Below the pieces are notes generated by a model. The model saw only the letters and a program-made list of their open reading frames with translations, ran no database searches and was not told the origin of the DNA. 64,000 nt of DNA from an uncultured Oscillospiraceae bacterium (GTDB lineage Bacteria; Bacillota; Clostridia; Oscillospirales; Ruminococcaceae), in NCBI GenBank assembly GCA_900547455.1, contig URGV01000006.1, forward strand, positions 12,773-76,772, read 5' to 3'. Positions 1-9,095 of the stretch are shown in pieces; position 1 is the first letter of the stretch; each line of letters begins with the position of its first letter. Made by a program: the position numbers and the translations under genes.

Positions 1-531
1 AATCGCTTCCCCGCAGGCCAGCAGATGCGCAAAGCCCTCGTCAAAGCACAGGTGCTGCAGCTGCCGGCGATAGGGTACGTCCTCCGCTAAAACCGGCCAC
101 CGCTTGTGCATCAGGATGTGTGCGGTCTCGTGGGTGGTCAGGCGGGATACCAGCCCCAGCGCCCGCTCCCCGTAGCCGAGAAAGCGCGCCATGTCAAAGA
201 CGATGACCTCGTGCCTGATTCCGTCCTCCTCCCGCTGCATCACCATTGCGTCGTAAGGATTCGGGCAGCCCACCGTCAGGCAGACCTGCACCTCCTGCAG
301 CTCCTTTTGAAAGTTTGGGAAAAGCTGGCGGTAAATTTCCGCATTCTCCGGCACAAACGCATTTATCCGCTCCGACACCTGCTGTGTAAGTTCGCGGATT
401 TCCCTCTCCCTGCCAACCGCGTCCGAGAGGTCAAAGCAGCGCCTGCCCTCCTCAATTTCGGAAAAGACCCAGCTGTCTGCAATCTCCTGTCCTGCCAAAA
501 AGCGGTCGACGATCTCCCTGTCCAGTTTCAT
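1..531 (-). CDS. Putative zinc metalloprotease, partial (C-terminus outside window)
   Basis: The reading frame starts at an ATG at 531 and runs off the left edge, giving 177 visible residues. A HETAH (HExxH-type) zinc motif lies near residue 118, and an FDEGFAHLLA segment about 45 residues later could supply a further metal ligand or substrate contact. This fits the predicted Zn-dependent proteases of the DUF2268 type, but the family assignment is inferred from motifs only. It follows the dipeptidase gene and a small ORF on the same strand, so the three probably form one transcript. Confidence 0.6.
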   Translation of the reverse strand, partial: MKLDREIVDRFLAGQEIADSWVFSEIEEGRRCFDLSDAVGREREIRELTQQVSERINAFVPENAEIYRQLFPNFQKELQEVQVCLTVGCPNPYDAMVMQREEDGIRHEVIVFDMARFLGYGERALGLVSRLTTHETAHILMHKRWPVLAEDVPYRRQLQHLCFDEGFAHLLACGEAI

Positions 532-738
532 CTATGCTTTCCCTCCTGCAAAGCTGCAAGCCCGTTTCTGCTGGGCGACGATGCGGTACTTGGCCTTGGC
601 CGGGCGCACCGGGGTCATGGAAGGCCCCTGCGGCGCGCGGGAGAGGAAGAACAGGTGGTCGGCGATTATCTCCAGGTTGTCCTCCAGCTGCTCCAGGTCG
701 ATGCCGGACTGTTCCAGATAATTTTTATAGTGCATCAT
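532..738 (-). CDS. Small hypothetical protein (68 aa)
   Basis: The ATG at 738 overlaps the stop of the upstream dipeptidase gene (ATGA-type overlap), which supports translational coupling and this start. The N-terminal half is acidic and probably helical; the C-terminal half is basic and Ala/Arg rich. I recognise no domain. The stop is immediately followed by the start of the metalloprotease fragment, so it appears to be a middle gene of a three-gene operon. Confidence 0.55.
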   Translation of the reverse strand: MMHYKNYLEQSGIDLEQLEDNLEIIADHLFFLSRAPQGPSMTPVRPAKAKYRIVAQQKRACSFAGGKA

Positions 739-1664
739 TTGATGTTCTCCTCAAAGAAGTGCAGCGCGTTCTCGAACATAATCTTATCCGATACGCGGCG
801 GCTGATGCCGTGGTCGACCATGTAGTCGCCGAAGGAGGCAAACAGCGCCGGGTTGTCCATCTGGCTGGTGATGCCGCCGTCAAAGTCGCTGCCGCAGGCG
901 ATGACGTCCTCGCCGCCCAGCTCCAGCATCCGGTAAACGTGGCGGAACAGCTCGGCCTTGGAGTCCTTCATCGGCTCGTCCGAGACAAAGCCGTGCAGCA
1001 GGTTCAGGCCGCACAGGCCCTTGTGCTCGACAATGTACTTGAACATCTCCTCGGTCACATTTCTCTTGTGCGAGCAGACCGAGCGCAGGTTGGAATGGGT
1101 GGCGATGATCGGTTTGGTCGCAAAGCCCATCAGCTCCTCCATGCCCTTGTCGTTGAGGTGGGAGACGTCGACGATGATGTTCTGCCGCTCCATCTCCCTG
1201 ACTGCCTCACGGCCAAAGGCGGTGAAGCCCATCTCCGGGTTGACGTTGCCGGAGGCCAGCTCGTTGGCGCCGTTCCAGGTCAGGGTCATCATCTTGACGC
1301 CGTCCTTTTTGAGCTTCTCGATGTTCTCCAGCTTGCCGTCCAGCACGGCGCCGCCCTCCACCGAAAGCAGAGCCGCGCACTTTTTGCTGCCGGTGATGCG
1401 GCGGATGTCGTCGGCGGTGTTTGCCATCTCGACGATGTCGGCGTGCTTTTGGAGCATCTTGTGGAAGTAGGCCAGCACCTGCTCATAGTAGGAAACCGCG
1501 TCCGCTCCCCGCTTGCTGTCGGGGATAAAGATGGCGAAGGTCTGGCACCATTTTTCAATCTGCGGCAGATATTTTAAGCTCAGCTGGGTCTTGTCGGTGA
1601 GCATATTCTCCCCCAGCTCCTCCATCCGTTCAATGGTATCGCAGTGCAAATCAAACAATTTCAT
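735..1664 (-). CDS. Membrane dipeptidase (peptidase family M19)
   Basis: The 309-residue product matches the length and layout of renal-dipeptidase-like M19 enzymes, which hydrolyse dipeptides with a binuclear zinc centre. The N-terminal FDLHCDT carries the HxD metal motif, a central acidic segment (LLSVEGG) provides the bridging Glu, and ATHSNLRS and GSDFDGG near residues 190 and 260 match the later metal and substrate loops. It has no signal peptide, so a cytoplasmic location is likely. Confidence 0.9.
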   Translation of the reverse strand: MKLFDLHCDTIERMEELGENMLTDKTQLSLKYLPQIEKWCQTFAIFIPDSKRGADAVSYYEQVLAYFHKMLQKHADIVEMANTADDIRRITGSKKCAALLSVEGGAVLDGKLENIEKLKKDGVKMMTLTWNGANELASGNVNPEMGFTAFGREAVREMERQNIIVDVSHLNDKGMEELMGFATKPIIATHSNLRSVCSHKRNVTEEMFKYIVEHKGLCGLNLLHGFVSDEPMKDSKAELFRHVYRMLELGGEDVIACGSDFDGGITSQMDNPALFASFGDYMVDHGISRRVSDKIMFENALHFFEENIK

Positions 1665-1702
1665 CTCTACTCATTCCTTTCCATATTCATTCAACGGCAG
1701 GC

Positions 1703-2086
1703 TCACAGGGTAAACGCGTTGGGGTAATAGTCGATTCCCTGCACCCTGCCCTTTTGCATCGTCACACAGGCCACGTCAAAGCGCGGCTGATAGCAGGCGT
1801 AGCTGCTGTGGTCGAGCAAAAACTGCTGTGCACAGCGCAGCAGCCGCTGCTGCTTCTGCGGCGTCACCGCCAAAACTCCCGGCATCATTGCGCCGGGGCT
1901 TCGGGTCTTGACCTCGGTGAAGATCAGGTACCTGCCGTCGCAGGCGATGATGTCGATCTCGTCGTGCAGTCCTCTGCCCGCACGGTAGTTACATTGTATC
2001 ACAAAGCAGCCGTTTTGTCGAAGATATTCCGCCACCGCCTGTTCGCCCTGTCTGCCGGAGCTGCCCGCCCCGGCCCGTGGGGTCAT
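1703..2086 (-). CDS. yraN: YraN/UPF0102 family nuclease-fold protein
   Basis: The 127-residue protein has the UPF0102 pattern: GRQGEQAVAEYL at the N-terminus, then a restriction-endonuclease-like core with EIDIIA and FTEVKTRS (the E..D..ExK arrangement). Its role is not firmly known in the family. The ATG overlaps the rnhB stop by one base (TGATG), so translation is coupled; the rnhB-yraN neighbourhood is classic in Firmicutes. Confidence 0.9.
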   Translation of the reverse strand: MTPRAGAGSSGRQGEQAVAEYLRQNGCFVIQCNYRAGRGLHDEIDIIACDGRYLIFTEVKTRSPGAMMPGVLAVTPQKQQRLLRCAQQFLLDHSSYACYQPRFDVACVTMQKGRVQGIDYYPNAFTL

Positions 2087-2727
2087 CAGTCCTGCAGGAG
2101 CTTTTTGAGAAAGCTCCTGCGGTGCACCGGGCTGATTCCATACTGCTCGATGCAGGCGTAGTGCTGCTTGGTCGGGTAGCCTTTATGCTTGGCAAAGCCG
2201 TACTGCGGATACTGGCGGTCCAGCTCGACCATCTGATGGTCCCGCGTCACCTTGGCTAAAATCGAAGCCGCCGCGATGCAGGCGCTGGTTCCGTCGCCCT
2301 TGACCACCGTGCGGGTCTGCAAGCTAAGGTGCGGGTCGCGGTTGCCGTCCACCAGCACAAGGTCCGGTGTCAGATGGAATTGCTGCTCCATCTGCTCCAC
2401 CGCCCGGCGCATCGCCAAAAAGGTGGCTTGCAGGATATTGATCTGGTCGATCTCCTCCCAGCTTGCCTGCCCGATGCCAAACCCTAAGGCAGTCGCCTTG
2501 ACCGGCTCAAACAGAGCCTCCCGCTTTTTCTCCGAGAGCTTTTTGGAATCGTTTAAAACAGCCAGCTGCGGGCAGCGCTGCAAGGCGTCCTCCGGCAGGA
2601 TAACCGCCGCGGCCACCACCGGCCCTGCCAGCGGCCCGCGCCCGGCCTCATCCACGCCGCACAAGGACAGGCACCCTTCCCTGCGCAGCTGTTCATCATA
2701 ACGGAAAAGGGAGGTCTCTTCGATCAT
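2086..2727 (-). CDS. rnhB: Ribonuclease HII
   Basis: RNase HII removes ribonucleotides and RNA from RNA-DNA hybrids. The 213-residue product has the signature GVDEAGRGPLAGPV with the first catalytic Asp-Glu pair, a VLVDGNR segment with the third Asp, and the AKVTRD motif with the fourth. Length is typical. It overlaps rbgA upstream by 4 bp and yraN downstream by 1 bp, so the three are one operon. Confidence 0.96.
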   Translation of the reverse strand: MIEETSLFRYDEQLRREGCLSLCGVDEAGRGPLAGPVVAAAVILPEDALQRCPQLAVLNDSKKLSEKKREALFEPVKATALGFGIGQASWEEIDQINILQATFLAMRRAVEQMEQQFHLTPDLVLVDGNRDPHLSLQTRTVVKGDGTSACIAAASILAKVTRDHQMVELDRQYPQYGFAKHKGYPTKQHYACIEQYGISPVHRRSFLKKLLQD

Positions 2728-3695
2728 CTGGCATCCTCTTCTCCGGGTTGTTCGGTTGTCTGCCGCTCCTTCTCCTGGGCGGCGTGCGGGCGCTCGAGCG
2801 AGATGCGCCCGATCTTGCCGGAACGGAACTCGTCCAGCACGGTGACGGCGGCGCGCTCAGTGTTGACCACCCCGCCGGGCAGCATCATGCCGCGCTTTTT
2901 GCCCACCAGCTCGAGCAGGTCAAACGGCTCCAGGCCCTCATATTCCTGCTCGGTGACCTTAAAGCGCTGCTGCAAAAGCTGCGGATAGCGCTGGCGCAGC
3001 AGGTCCAAAAAGCGCATCGCCACCCACTCCAGGTCATAGACATCGTCCTTGATGGCGCCGGTGTAGGCCAGGCGCTCGCCGACCTGGCGGTCGTCGAATT
3101 TCGGCCAGAGCACACCCGGCATATCGAGCAGTTCGATGCCGCTTTCCAGCCGCACCCACTGTTTGCCGCGGGTAACGCCCGGGCGGTCCTCCACCTTGAC
3201 CCGCTTGCCGCCGGCCAGGCGGTTGATCAGCGAGGACTTGCCGACGTTGGGCACCCCGACGATCATCATGCGGATCGGGCGGCTCTCCATGCCGCGCGCC
3301 TTGCGCTTCTCCAGCAGGTCGTGCAGCTCCTGCCGCACCGCAGGCACCAGCTCCTTTAAGCCCTTGCCGGAGCGGCAGTCCAGCGCCAAGGTGCGCACCC
3401 CGTGGCTTTTATAATACTCCTGCCATTCCTTGGTCACCGCCGGGTCGGCGATGTCCGCCTTGTTAAAAACAACCAGCCGCGGCTTGTCGCCGACAATCTT
3501 TTCGATTTCCGGGTTGCGGCTGCTTTTGGGGATGCGGGCGTCGCGCAGCTCCACCACGATGTCCACCAGTTTCAGGCTCTCCTTCATGACCCGTCGGGTC
3601 TTGGCCATGTGGCCAGGGAACCACTGGATGTTGGGCGTTTGGGTCAGGTATTCCTGTTCGAGCTGCTCCTGTTCGTTGATATTCTCCATCCTCAT
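2724..3695 (-). CDS. rbgA: Ribosome biogenesis GTPase RbgA (YlqF)
   Basis: RbgA is a circularly permuted GTPase needed for late assembly of the 50S subunit. The permuted order is visible: NKAD (G4) near residue 78, then GVPNVGKSS (G1), then DMPG (G3). The N-terminal WFPGHMAK with its conserved His region is diagnostic. An AAGGAGG Shine-Dalgarno lies just upstream of the chosen ATG. The C-terminal tail is charged and variable. It sits between lepB and rnhB, a common order in Clostridia. Confidence 0.96.
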   Translation of the reverse strand: MRMENINEQEQLEQEYLTQTPNIQWFPGHMAKTRRVMKESLKLVDIVVELRDARIPKSSRNPEIEKIVGDKPRLVVFNKADIADPAVTKEWQEYYKSHGVRTLALDCRSGKGLKELVPAVRQELHDLLEKRKARGMESRPIRMMIVGVPNVGKSSLINRLAGGKRVKVEDRPGVTRGKQWVRLESGIELLDMPGVLWPKFDDRQVGERLAYTGAIKDDVYDLEWVAMRFLDLLRQRYPQLLQQRFKVTEQEYEGLEPFDLLELVGKKRGMMLPGGVVNTERAAVTVLDEFRSGKIGRISLERPHAAQEKERQTTEQPGEEDAR

Positions 3696-3729
3696 CTTTC
3701 CTCCTTCCCGTGTTGGGGGCAGGGTGCGG

Positions 3730-4353
3730 CTAATCCGCCGTCACAATGTTGAGCCGTCCGGTGTCGCTGACCGTTCCAAAGCGGTCAAACGGGAAAAAGC
3801 GGAACAGCACCCGGCCGACGATATATTCTTCCTTGACGGTGCCCACGCTCAAAGAGCGGCTGTCTCGGGAAGCGTTGCGGTTGTCGCCCATGACAAAGAC
3901 TTCGCCCTCCGGCACGGTCAGCGGGAACTCGGTGCCCTCGTCCAGGTGAGTACGCTCGAGGATGTACGGTTCATCCAGCACCTCGCCGTCCACAGTGACC
4001 TCTCCGGTTTCAAAATCGATGTCGATGGTCTGTCCGCCCACCGCGATGATGCGCTTGATGAGGTTTCTCCCCTCCTCGCGGTCCGCCTCGCCGCACAGCA
4101 CCACAATGTCTCCCGGCGCAGGCTCATAAAAGAGGTTGGAGATCACCAGCCTCTCGCCGTTGCACAGCGTGGGCAGCATCGACTCGCCGTCCACCGTGGC
4201 CGGGCGCGCGATAAAGGTGAAGATCAGGAGCATCACCGCAAAGACGACGGTGAGCGACTCGGCGTACTCGAGCACCTCCTTGACCTTTTTCTTTTTTGTA
4301 TTTTCTTCCGTCATCCCCGCTTGGGGGATGGGAGCGATGTTTTCTCTGTCCAT
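3730..4353 (-). CDS. lepB: Signal peptidase I
   Basis: The 207-residue protein has one N-terminal membrane segment (around residues 35-52), the catalytic Ser in GESMLPT near residue 58, the Lys-containing NLIKRIIAVGG box near residue 100, and the MGDNRNASRDSR box D. It cleaves signal peptides of secreted proteins on the outer face of the membrane. It lies between rplS and rbgA on the same strand; a terminator separates it from rplS. Confidence 0.95.
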   Translation of the reverse strand: MDRENIAPIPQAGMTEENTKKKKVKEVLEYAESLTVVFAVMLLIFTFIARPATVDGESMLPTLCNGERLVISNLFYEPAPGDIVVLCGEADREEGRNLIKRIIAVGGQTIDIDFETGEVTVDGEVLDEPYILERTHLDEGTEFPLTVPEGEVFVMGDNRNASRDSRSLSVGTVKEEYIVGRVLFRFFPFDRFGTVSDTGRLNIVTAD

Positions 4354-4402
4354 CCGGTATCCTCCGTTTATTTTTCAGGCGGCAAATTCCGCCTTTGGGA
4401 GA

Positions 4403-4436
4403 AAAAACAAAAAGGGACAGAACCTGTCCCTTTTTG
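4403..4436. terminator. Intrinsic terminator after rplS
   Basis: A perfect inverted repeat (AAAGGGACAG / CTGTCCCTTT) with A and T runs on both sides lies just after the rplS stop. On the minus strand the T tract follows the stem, so it should end or attenuate the rplS transcript before lepB. Confidence 0.85.
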
Positions 4437-4443
4437 CGCGAAC

Positions 4444-4788
4444 TTAGCGAATCTGCTCTTTAACTTTTGCCGCTTTGCCGACGCGATCGCGCAGGTAGTA
4501 CAGCTTGCTTCTGCGGACTCTACCTTTTCTGGTAACGGTAACTTCCGCAACGTTCGGGGAGTGCATCGGGAAAACCCTCTCTACGCCGCAGCCGTGAGAG
4601 ATACGGCGAACGGTGAAGGTGGAATTGATGCCGCCTTTTTTGATGCCGATAACGGTACCTTCAAAAGCCTGCAGTCTTTCCTTGTCGCCCTCTTTGATCT
4701 TTACCTGTACGCGAACGGTATCGCCGACCTCGAAGGATGGCAGCTCGTTCTTCATGCAGGACTCAGTGATTTTCTGTAATGCGTCCAC
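4444..4788 (-). CDS. rplS: 50S ribosomal protein L19
   Basis: L19 sits at the 30S-50S interface. The 114-residue product contains the typical [15 protein letters not shown] and the basic [10 protein letters not shown] end. I choose the GTG at 4788, because an AAGGAGG Shine-Dalgarno sits 8 bases upstream and the length then equals the family norm; the next in-frame ATG at 4866 would add a 26-residue tail not found in L19. Confidence 0.96.
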   Translation of the reverse strand: MDALQKITESCMKNELPSFEVGDTVRVQVKIKEGDKERLQAFEGTVIGIKKGGINSTFTVRRISHGCGVERVFPMHSPNVAEVTVTRKGRVRRSKLYYLRDRVGKAAKVKEQIR

Positions 4789-4979
4789 TTCAATTTCCTC
4801 CTTAATTTTCAGATATTCTTGCCATTTTTTGCAGAGGAATATCCACTTTGAATGTCGCAATCTCATCGTATTGCAGATTGTGCATCAACACTCATCCAGC
4901 CAGTCCCCCTCGATCAGGGCTGACGGACGGAATCTGTTGCATACCGTAGTATTATACCATGCCGCACCCGCAATTGCAA
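4789..4979 (-). promoter_or_regulatory. rplS promoter and structured leader
   Basis: A near-ideal sigma-A promoter (TTGCAA at 4974-4979, 17-bp spacer, TATAAT at 4951-4956) reads leftwards into rplS. The roughly 155-nt leader can form small hairpins, including a 7-bp GATATTC/GAATATC stem close to the ribosome-binding site. Autoregulatory L19 leaders are known in Firmicutes; that this one acts so is an inference. Confidence 0.6.
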
Positions 4980-5066
4980 GCCATTTTTTTCACTCCATTG
5001 CCCAAAGCGGCATTTTCCCCGGTTTGCACAATCCTTTTTGTCCAGGTTATTGCGCTTTTGTCAGCC

Positions 5067-7631
5067 TTAGCAGAAGGGCTGCAGTTCCTTATTGTAAACC
5101 ATCACCCGCTTGAGCGAAATCACGCGCAGCGGGAAGGGGGCGTTGTCCAAAAGCAGGGTGGGATTGATGTTGAGCTCAATGCCGGTGGCAAAGCGCATGG
5201 TGGCGTACACGCTGCCATCGCGCACCTCCAGCTTCTGCACCGAGAAGTGCGGGCGGATATCGATCTCCTTTTCGCCCTTCTTGGTCTTTTTGACGACCAT
5301 GATCGCGGGCTGGTTGAGGTACTCCTCCAGCTTCTCGGCGAAGTCCTCCTCGCCGGCAAGCTGCATCTCATAGTCGGCCCAGGCAATTTCCTTCTGATCC
5401 ATCTGCGGGGCAGCGGCGCGGAACACCTGGATGTCCGGCGGCAGGCAGGGATTGAGCCGGTCGACGACCTCCTGCGGGTCGACTGCCTGCACCATCTTGA
5501 GGTCGACGCACTCATAGCTGCTCTCGCACCCGAGCGAAAGCGGCAGCGGGAAGGTCAGGTACATGTGCGGGTTAAAGCCGCCGGTATACCACACCGGCAG
5601 ATTGGCGCGGCGCATCGCGCGGCTCATGCAGCGGTTCATGTCCAGATGGGAGATATATTTGGCGCGGTCCAGCTTTGTGAAGAACAGGCGCATCTTCTGC
5701 GGCTGCTCGAGCAGTTCAGCTGCTTGCAGCTGTGGTGCCTGCTTTTCGATGGGCGCAAGCGGCCGGTCGGAGGTGATGGTATCGACATTGGCCGGACATC
5801 TTCCGCCGCCGGTCAGGCAGTTGGCGCCGCAGGCCGAGCAGCGCTCGCGGCACTGTGGGGTGGTTGCGCTCTGGCGGGCAATCTTATTTTCCCGGATCAA
5901 AAACTCCTTGCTGACGCAGAAATCTAGATGATCCCACGGCATCACTTCGTCGTAGTCGCGGTGGCGATTGGCGTAGAAGGCCGGGTCCAGTCCGCACTCA
6001 GCCATCGCATCGTACCAGCGCTGCGGGTCGAAGTACTCGTACCAGCCGTCCAGCTTGCTGCCCTTCTTCCAGGCCGAGAGGATAACCGTACCCATTCTGC
6101 GGTCGCCCTTAGCTAAAATCGCCTCGATGAAGCTGACGTCGGTGTCGTGGTAGCTGACGCTGATCTTTTTGGACTTGACGCTGGCCAGCAGATGCTTCTG
6201 CTTTTCGCGCAGCAGCTCCATCGTGTCCTGCCCCTCAAACTGGAAGGGGGTAAACGGCTTTGGCACAAAGCAGGCGCAGGAGATGGAGACGCTGACCGAC
6301 CGGCCCTTCGGGCGGGTGGGCAGGCTGTAGTAGAGGTCGACCACCTTCTGTGCAAGGTTGGCGATGCCCTCGATGTCCTCCATCGTCTCGGTCGGCAGGC
6401 CCATCATAAAGTAGAGCTTGACCGAGGTGTAGCCGCCCTCAAAGGCGGTCTTGCAGGTGGAGAGCACCTCCTCCTCGGTGACGTTTTTGTTGATGACGTC
6501 CCGCAGGCGCTGGGTGCCGGCCTCGGCGGCGAAGGTAAGGCCGCTCTTTTTGATGCGGGAGACCTTCTCCATCAATTCCTTCGAGAAGTTATCCACCCGA
6601 AGGCTTGGCAGCGACAGGCTCACCCGCTGCTGTGGAGTCCAGGCCAGCAGGTCGTCCAGCAGCGGCTCGATCTCCAGATAGTCGCTGGTGGACAGCGAGG
6701 TCAGCGACAGCTCCTCATAGCCGCTGGTGTCGCACAGGCAGTGGGCGTCATGGTTTAAGGTATCGTAGTGCTTTTCGCGCAGCGGGCGGTAGATAAATCC
6801 CGCCTGGCAGAAGCGGCAGCCGCGCAGGCAGCCGCGCTGCAGTTCCAACATCGAGCGGTCGTGGACGATGTTGATAAACGGCACCACAAACTTCTCCGGG
6901 AAGAACACCTTATCCAGGTCCGCGATGATTCTTTTCGTGACCTTGGCGGGCGCCTCCGGGCAGTTGGGGGTGACGGCATGAATGGTGCCGTCGGCATTAT
7001 AGCTGACGTCGTACAGGCTCGGCACATAGACGCCGCCGATCTTCGCGGCTTCCTTTAAGTAGTGCTGCTTGTCCCAGCCCTCCTTCTTGGCCTGCATGTA
7101 CAGGTCGGTGATCTCGAGGTTGACCTCCTCGCCCTCACCGAGGATAAACAGGTCGACAAAATCGGCCAGCGGCTCCGGGTTGCATGCGCAGGGGCCGCCC
7201 GCGGCCACAATCGGCCACAGGCCGGTGCGCTCCTTTGCCAGCACTGGCACCCCGGCCAGGTCCAGCATGTTGAGCACGCCGGTGTAGCTCATCTCGTACT
7301 GTAGGGTGAACAGGATAAAATCAAAGTCCTTGATGGGGTCGAGGCTCTCGAGCGCGTAGAGCGGCTCGCCCTCTTTTCGCAGCAGCGCCTCCATGTCGGC
7401 GTCGGGCGCAAAGACCCGCTCGCACCACCAGTTTTCCCGCTGGTTGTAGAGCGAGTACAGAATCTTCATGCCCAGGTGGGACATGCCCACCTCATATTTA
7501 TCCGGAAAGCAGAAGGCCAGGCGGCAGTCCACCCTGGTCTTGTCCTTCATCACGCTGTTGAGTTCCCCGCCGATGTACTGCGCGGGCTTCTGCACCTGAA
7601 GCAAAATCTGCTCAAGCTTTTCTCTCTTCAT
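5067..7631 (-). CDS. Fused B12-binding-type radical SAM protein / DUF2344 protein
   Basis: The 854-residue protein joins two units often found as neighbours or fusions in Clostridia. Residues 1 to about 600 form a B12-binding-like plus radical SAM unit (TIGR03960 type), with the cluster motif CLRGCRFC near residue 268. A Cys cluster (CRERCSACGANC) follows near 605. Residues about 650-854 match the TIGR03936/DUF2344 radical-SAM-associated domain. The substrate is unknown; genomic association with ribosome/RNase genes suggests an RNA-related role. Confidence 0.85.
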   Translation of the reverse strand: MKREKLEQILLQVQKPAQYIGGELNSVMKDKTRVDCRLAFCFPDKYEVGMSHLGMKILYSLYNQRENWWCERVFAPDADMEALLRKEGEPLYALESLDPIKDFDFILFTLQYEMSYTGVLNMLDLAGVPVLAKERTGLWPIVAAGGPCACNPEPLADFVDLFILGEGEEVNLEITDLYMQAKKEGWDKQHYLKEAAKIGGVYVPSLYDVSYNADGTIHAVTPNCPEAPAKVTKRIIADLDKVFFPEKFVVPFINIVHDRSMLELQRGCLRGCRFCQAGFIYRPLREKHYDTLNHDAHCLCDTSGYEELSLTSLSTSDYLEIEPLLDDLLAWTPQQRVSLSLPSLRVDNFSKELMEKVSRIKKSGLTFAAEAGTQRLRDVINKNVTEEEVLSTCKTAFEGGYTSVKLYFMMGLPTETMEDIEGIANLAQKVVDLYYSLPTRPKGRSVSVSISCACFVPKPFTPFQFEGQDTMELLREKQKHLLASVKSKKISVSYHDTDVSFIEAILAKGDRRMGTVILSAWKKGSKLDGWYEYFDPQRWYDAMAECGLDPAFYANRHRDYDEVMPWDHLDFCVSKEFLIRENKIARQSATTPQCRERCSACGANCLTGGGRCPANVDTITSDRPLAPIEKQAPQLQAAELLEQPQKMRLFFTKLDRAKYISHLDMNRCMSRAMRRANLPVWYTGGFNPHMYLTFPLPLSLGCESSYECVDLKMVQAVDPQEVVDRLNPCLPPDIQVFRAAAPQMDQKEIAWADYEMQLAGEEDFAEKLEEYLNQPAIMVVKKTKKGEKEIDIRPHFSVQKLEVRDGSVYATMRFATGIELNINPTLLLDNAPFPLRVISLKRVMVYNKELQPFC

Positions 7632-7675
7632 CTATCTTCCTCCAAAATCGAAATCGGCATCCTTCTTGTTTTTCT

Positions 7676-7704
7676 AGTTTACATGATTTTGGGAGAAAAA
7701 TCAA
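7676..7704 (-). promoter_or_regulatory. Promoter for the radical SAM gene
   Basis: On the minus strand TTGATT (7699-7704), a 17-bp spacer and TAAACT (7676-7681) stand about 45 bases upstream of the ATG of the radical SAM gene. Confidence 0.5.
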
Positions 7705-7737
7705 CGCCCACCGCCCGCGCAGCCTTCCTAAGAAATC

Positions 7738-7766
7738 TTGCCAAATGGGGCAAAATTTTGTAGAAT
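7738..7766 (+). promoter_or_regulatory. Promoter for GNAT gene
   Basis: TTGCCA (7738-7743), a 17-bp spacer and TAGAAT (7761-7766) precede the acetyltransferase gene by about 40 bases, diverging from the promoter of the radical SAM gene. Confidence 0.6.
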
Positions 7767-7807
7767 ACAATTAACCGGCAATCTATCGACTAAAAGGAGG
7801 AATTCTG

Positions 7808-8353
7808 ATGATCTTTTTACAAACCGCCCGCCTGCTGCTGCGCAATCTGTCTCCGACAGATTTGGATGCCCTTTATGATTACCGCAACAACGAGGGCTGT
7901 GCCCGCTACCAGCACTGGGAGAACACCTCAAAAGAATATCTGCGGGAGTGGATAGAGCGCTATGCGCAGTCGGCCTTTCTCTCCAAAGAGCCGGAACAGC
8001 ACTACGCCATTTGCAGGGCCACCGGCGCCGCAGACGGACAGATCATCGGGGACCTGTCTTACTTTTACAACGAAGCTGATCCCTGCATCACGTTGGGCTA
8101 CACCATCTCCTACCGCCACTGGCGGCAGGGGTATGCCTTTGAGATGCTGCGTGCCCTGCTCCCCGCCATCCAAAATGCCTATCCTCAAACCGACATCGTC
8201 GCACTGGTAGAGAAGGAGAATGTCCCCAGCATCGCTCTGCTGCAAAAATGCGGCTTTGTGGAGGAGGGGTTTTCCGAGAAAATCAATTCCTGCATCTTTG
8301 TAAAACCACCCGTCGGCCCATCCGCTCCGAATAGAAAGGAGGCCCGTCCATGA
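7808..8353 (+). CDS. GNAT family N-acetyltransferase (RimJ/RimL-like)
   Basis: The 181-residue protein begins FLQTARLLLRNLSPTD, the typical start of RimJ/RimL-type acetyltransferases, and has the acetyl-CoA loop region around YTISYRHWRQGYAFE and the NVPSIALLQKCGFVEEG end. The acceptor is unknown. AAAGGAGG lies 8 bases upstream of the ATG. It overlaps the next gene by 4 bp. Confidence 0.85.
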   Translation: MIFLQTARLLLRNLSPTDLDALYDYRNNEGCARYQHWENTSKEYLREWIERYAQSAFLSKEPEQHYAICRATGAADGQIIGDLSYFYNEADPCITLGYTISYRHWRQGYAFEMLRALLPAIQNAYPQTDIVALVEKENVPSIALLQKCGFVEEGFSEKINSCIFVKPPVGPSAPNRKEARP

Positions 8354-8559
8354 AAAAACACCTCTCCAAAATCATCCTCGTCTTTGTGCTGCTCTTTTTT
8401 GTTCTCGCCGCCGTCCTGTTTGTGCAGGCGGTGCTGGGCAGCATTCTGTTCGATTTTAACTACACCGAGACGCTTGTCATGCTGGGCGCTATCTTTGCGG
8501 GGCTTGTGCTGCTTGCGCTCTGGCGGATCATCGACCTGCTGGAGGCGGACAGAAAATAG
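8350..8559 (+). CDS. Small membrane protein (69 aa)
   Basis: The start overlaps the GNAT stop (ATGA). Two hydrophobic segments (about residues 8-30 and 42-60) with a short loop and charged ends predict a two-pass membrane protein. No family is recognised; coupling to the GNAT gene suggests co-expression. Confidence 0.6.
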   Translation: MKKHLSKIILVFVLLFFVLAAVLFVQAVLGSILFDFNYTETLVMLGAIFAGLVLLALWRIIDLLEADRK

Positions 8560-8600
8560 AACGATTTTTGTAAAAAATATCCGCCGGCTCGTTTTTTTAG

Positions 8601-8629
8601 TTGCAAACAAGTCGGAAATGGGGTATAAT
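8601..8629 (+). promoter_or_regulatory. Promoter for coiled-coil gene
   Basis: TTGCAA (8601-8606), 17-bp spacer and a consensus TATAAT (8624-8629) lie about 25 bases upstream of the next ATG. Confidence 0.75.
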
Positions 8630-8655
8630 GGAGCAAAAGGCGGTGAATAAAAACC

Positions 8656-9042
8656 ATGATTGACAGAGAACTGATGGATGCGATCAGCCAGCTTTTGGAT
8701 GTGAAACTGACCAACGAGCTTGGGCCGATCAAGTACGAAATCAAGTCGATTAAAGAAGAGGTGCGGGGCATCCGCGACGAGGTGCGCGAGATCAAAGCCG
8801 AGGTAAAGGCCGGACGGGAGGACATCAAGAACCTTTCCCAGACGGTAGATTCGCTGGAGAAGCGGCTGAAAAAGGTGGAAAACGTTCAGGAGAACGACAT
8901 CAAGCAGGATATGCGCCAGCTGTTTGAGGGCCAGCGCACCACACTGGAAAAATTCCAGAGCGTCAATGAAATCAACGACCGCGTCAAGGACATCCAGGGC
9001 GCAACCGATGTGCTCAAGGTTTTGACAGTGAAGAAAGTATAA
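8656..9042 (+). CDS. Coiled-coil hypothetical protein (128 aa)
   Basis: Most of the protein is charged heptad-like sequence (residues about 25-105), with repeated EVR/IKAEVK units predicting a long coiled coil; there is no membrane segment. Such proteins are widespread in Clostridia without known function. It has its own promoter and is followed by an intrinsic terminator, so it is a single-gene unit. Confidence 0.65.
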   Translation: MIDRELMDAISQLLDVKLTNELGPIKYEIKSIKEEVRGIRDEVREIKAEVKAGREDIKNLSQTVDSLEKRLKKVENVQENDIKQDMRQLFEGQRTTLEKFQSVNEINDRVKDIQGATDVLKVLTVKKV

Positions 9043-9051
9043 TGACAGAAC

Positions 9052-9095
9052 AAAAAGCGGAGAAAGGGTTCATCTTCTTTCCCCGCTTTTTTATT
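9052..9095. terminator. Bidirectional intrinsic terminator
   Basis: AAAAAGCGGAGAAAG pairs with CTTTCCCCGCTTTTTT with one mismatch. It separates the coiled-coil gene from the convergent SpoIVFB-like gene. Confidence 0.8.

Noticed and set aside
4789..4866. N-terminally extended L19 starting at the ATG at 4866.
   Set aside because: The GTG at 4788 has an ideal ribosome-binding site and gives the normal L19 length; the extension overlaps leader hairpins.
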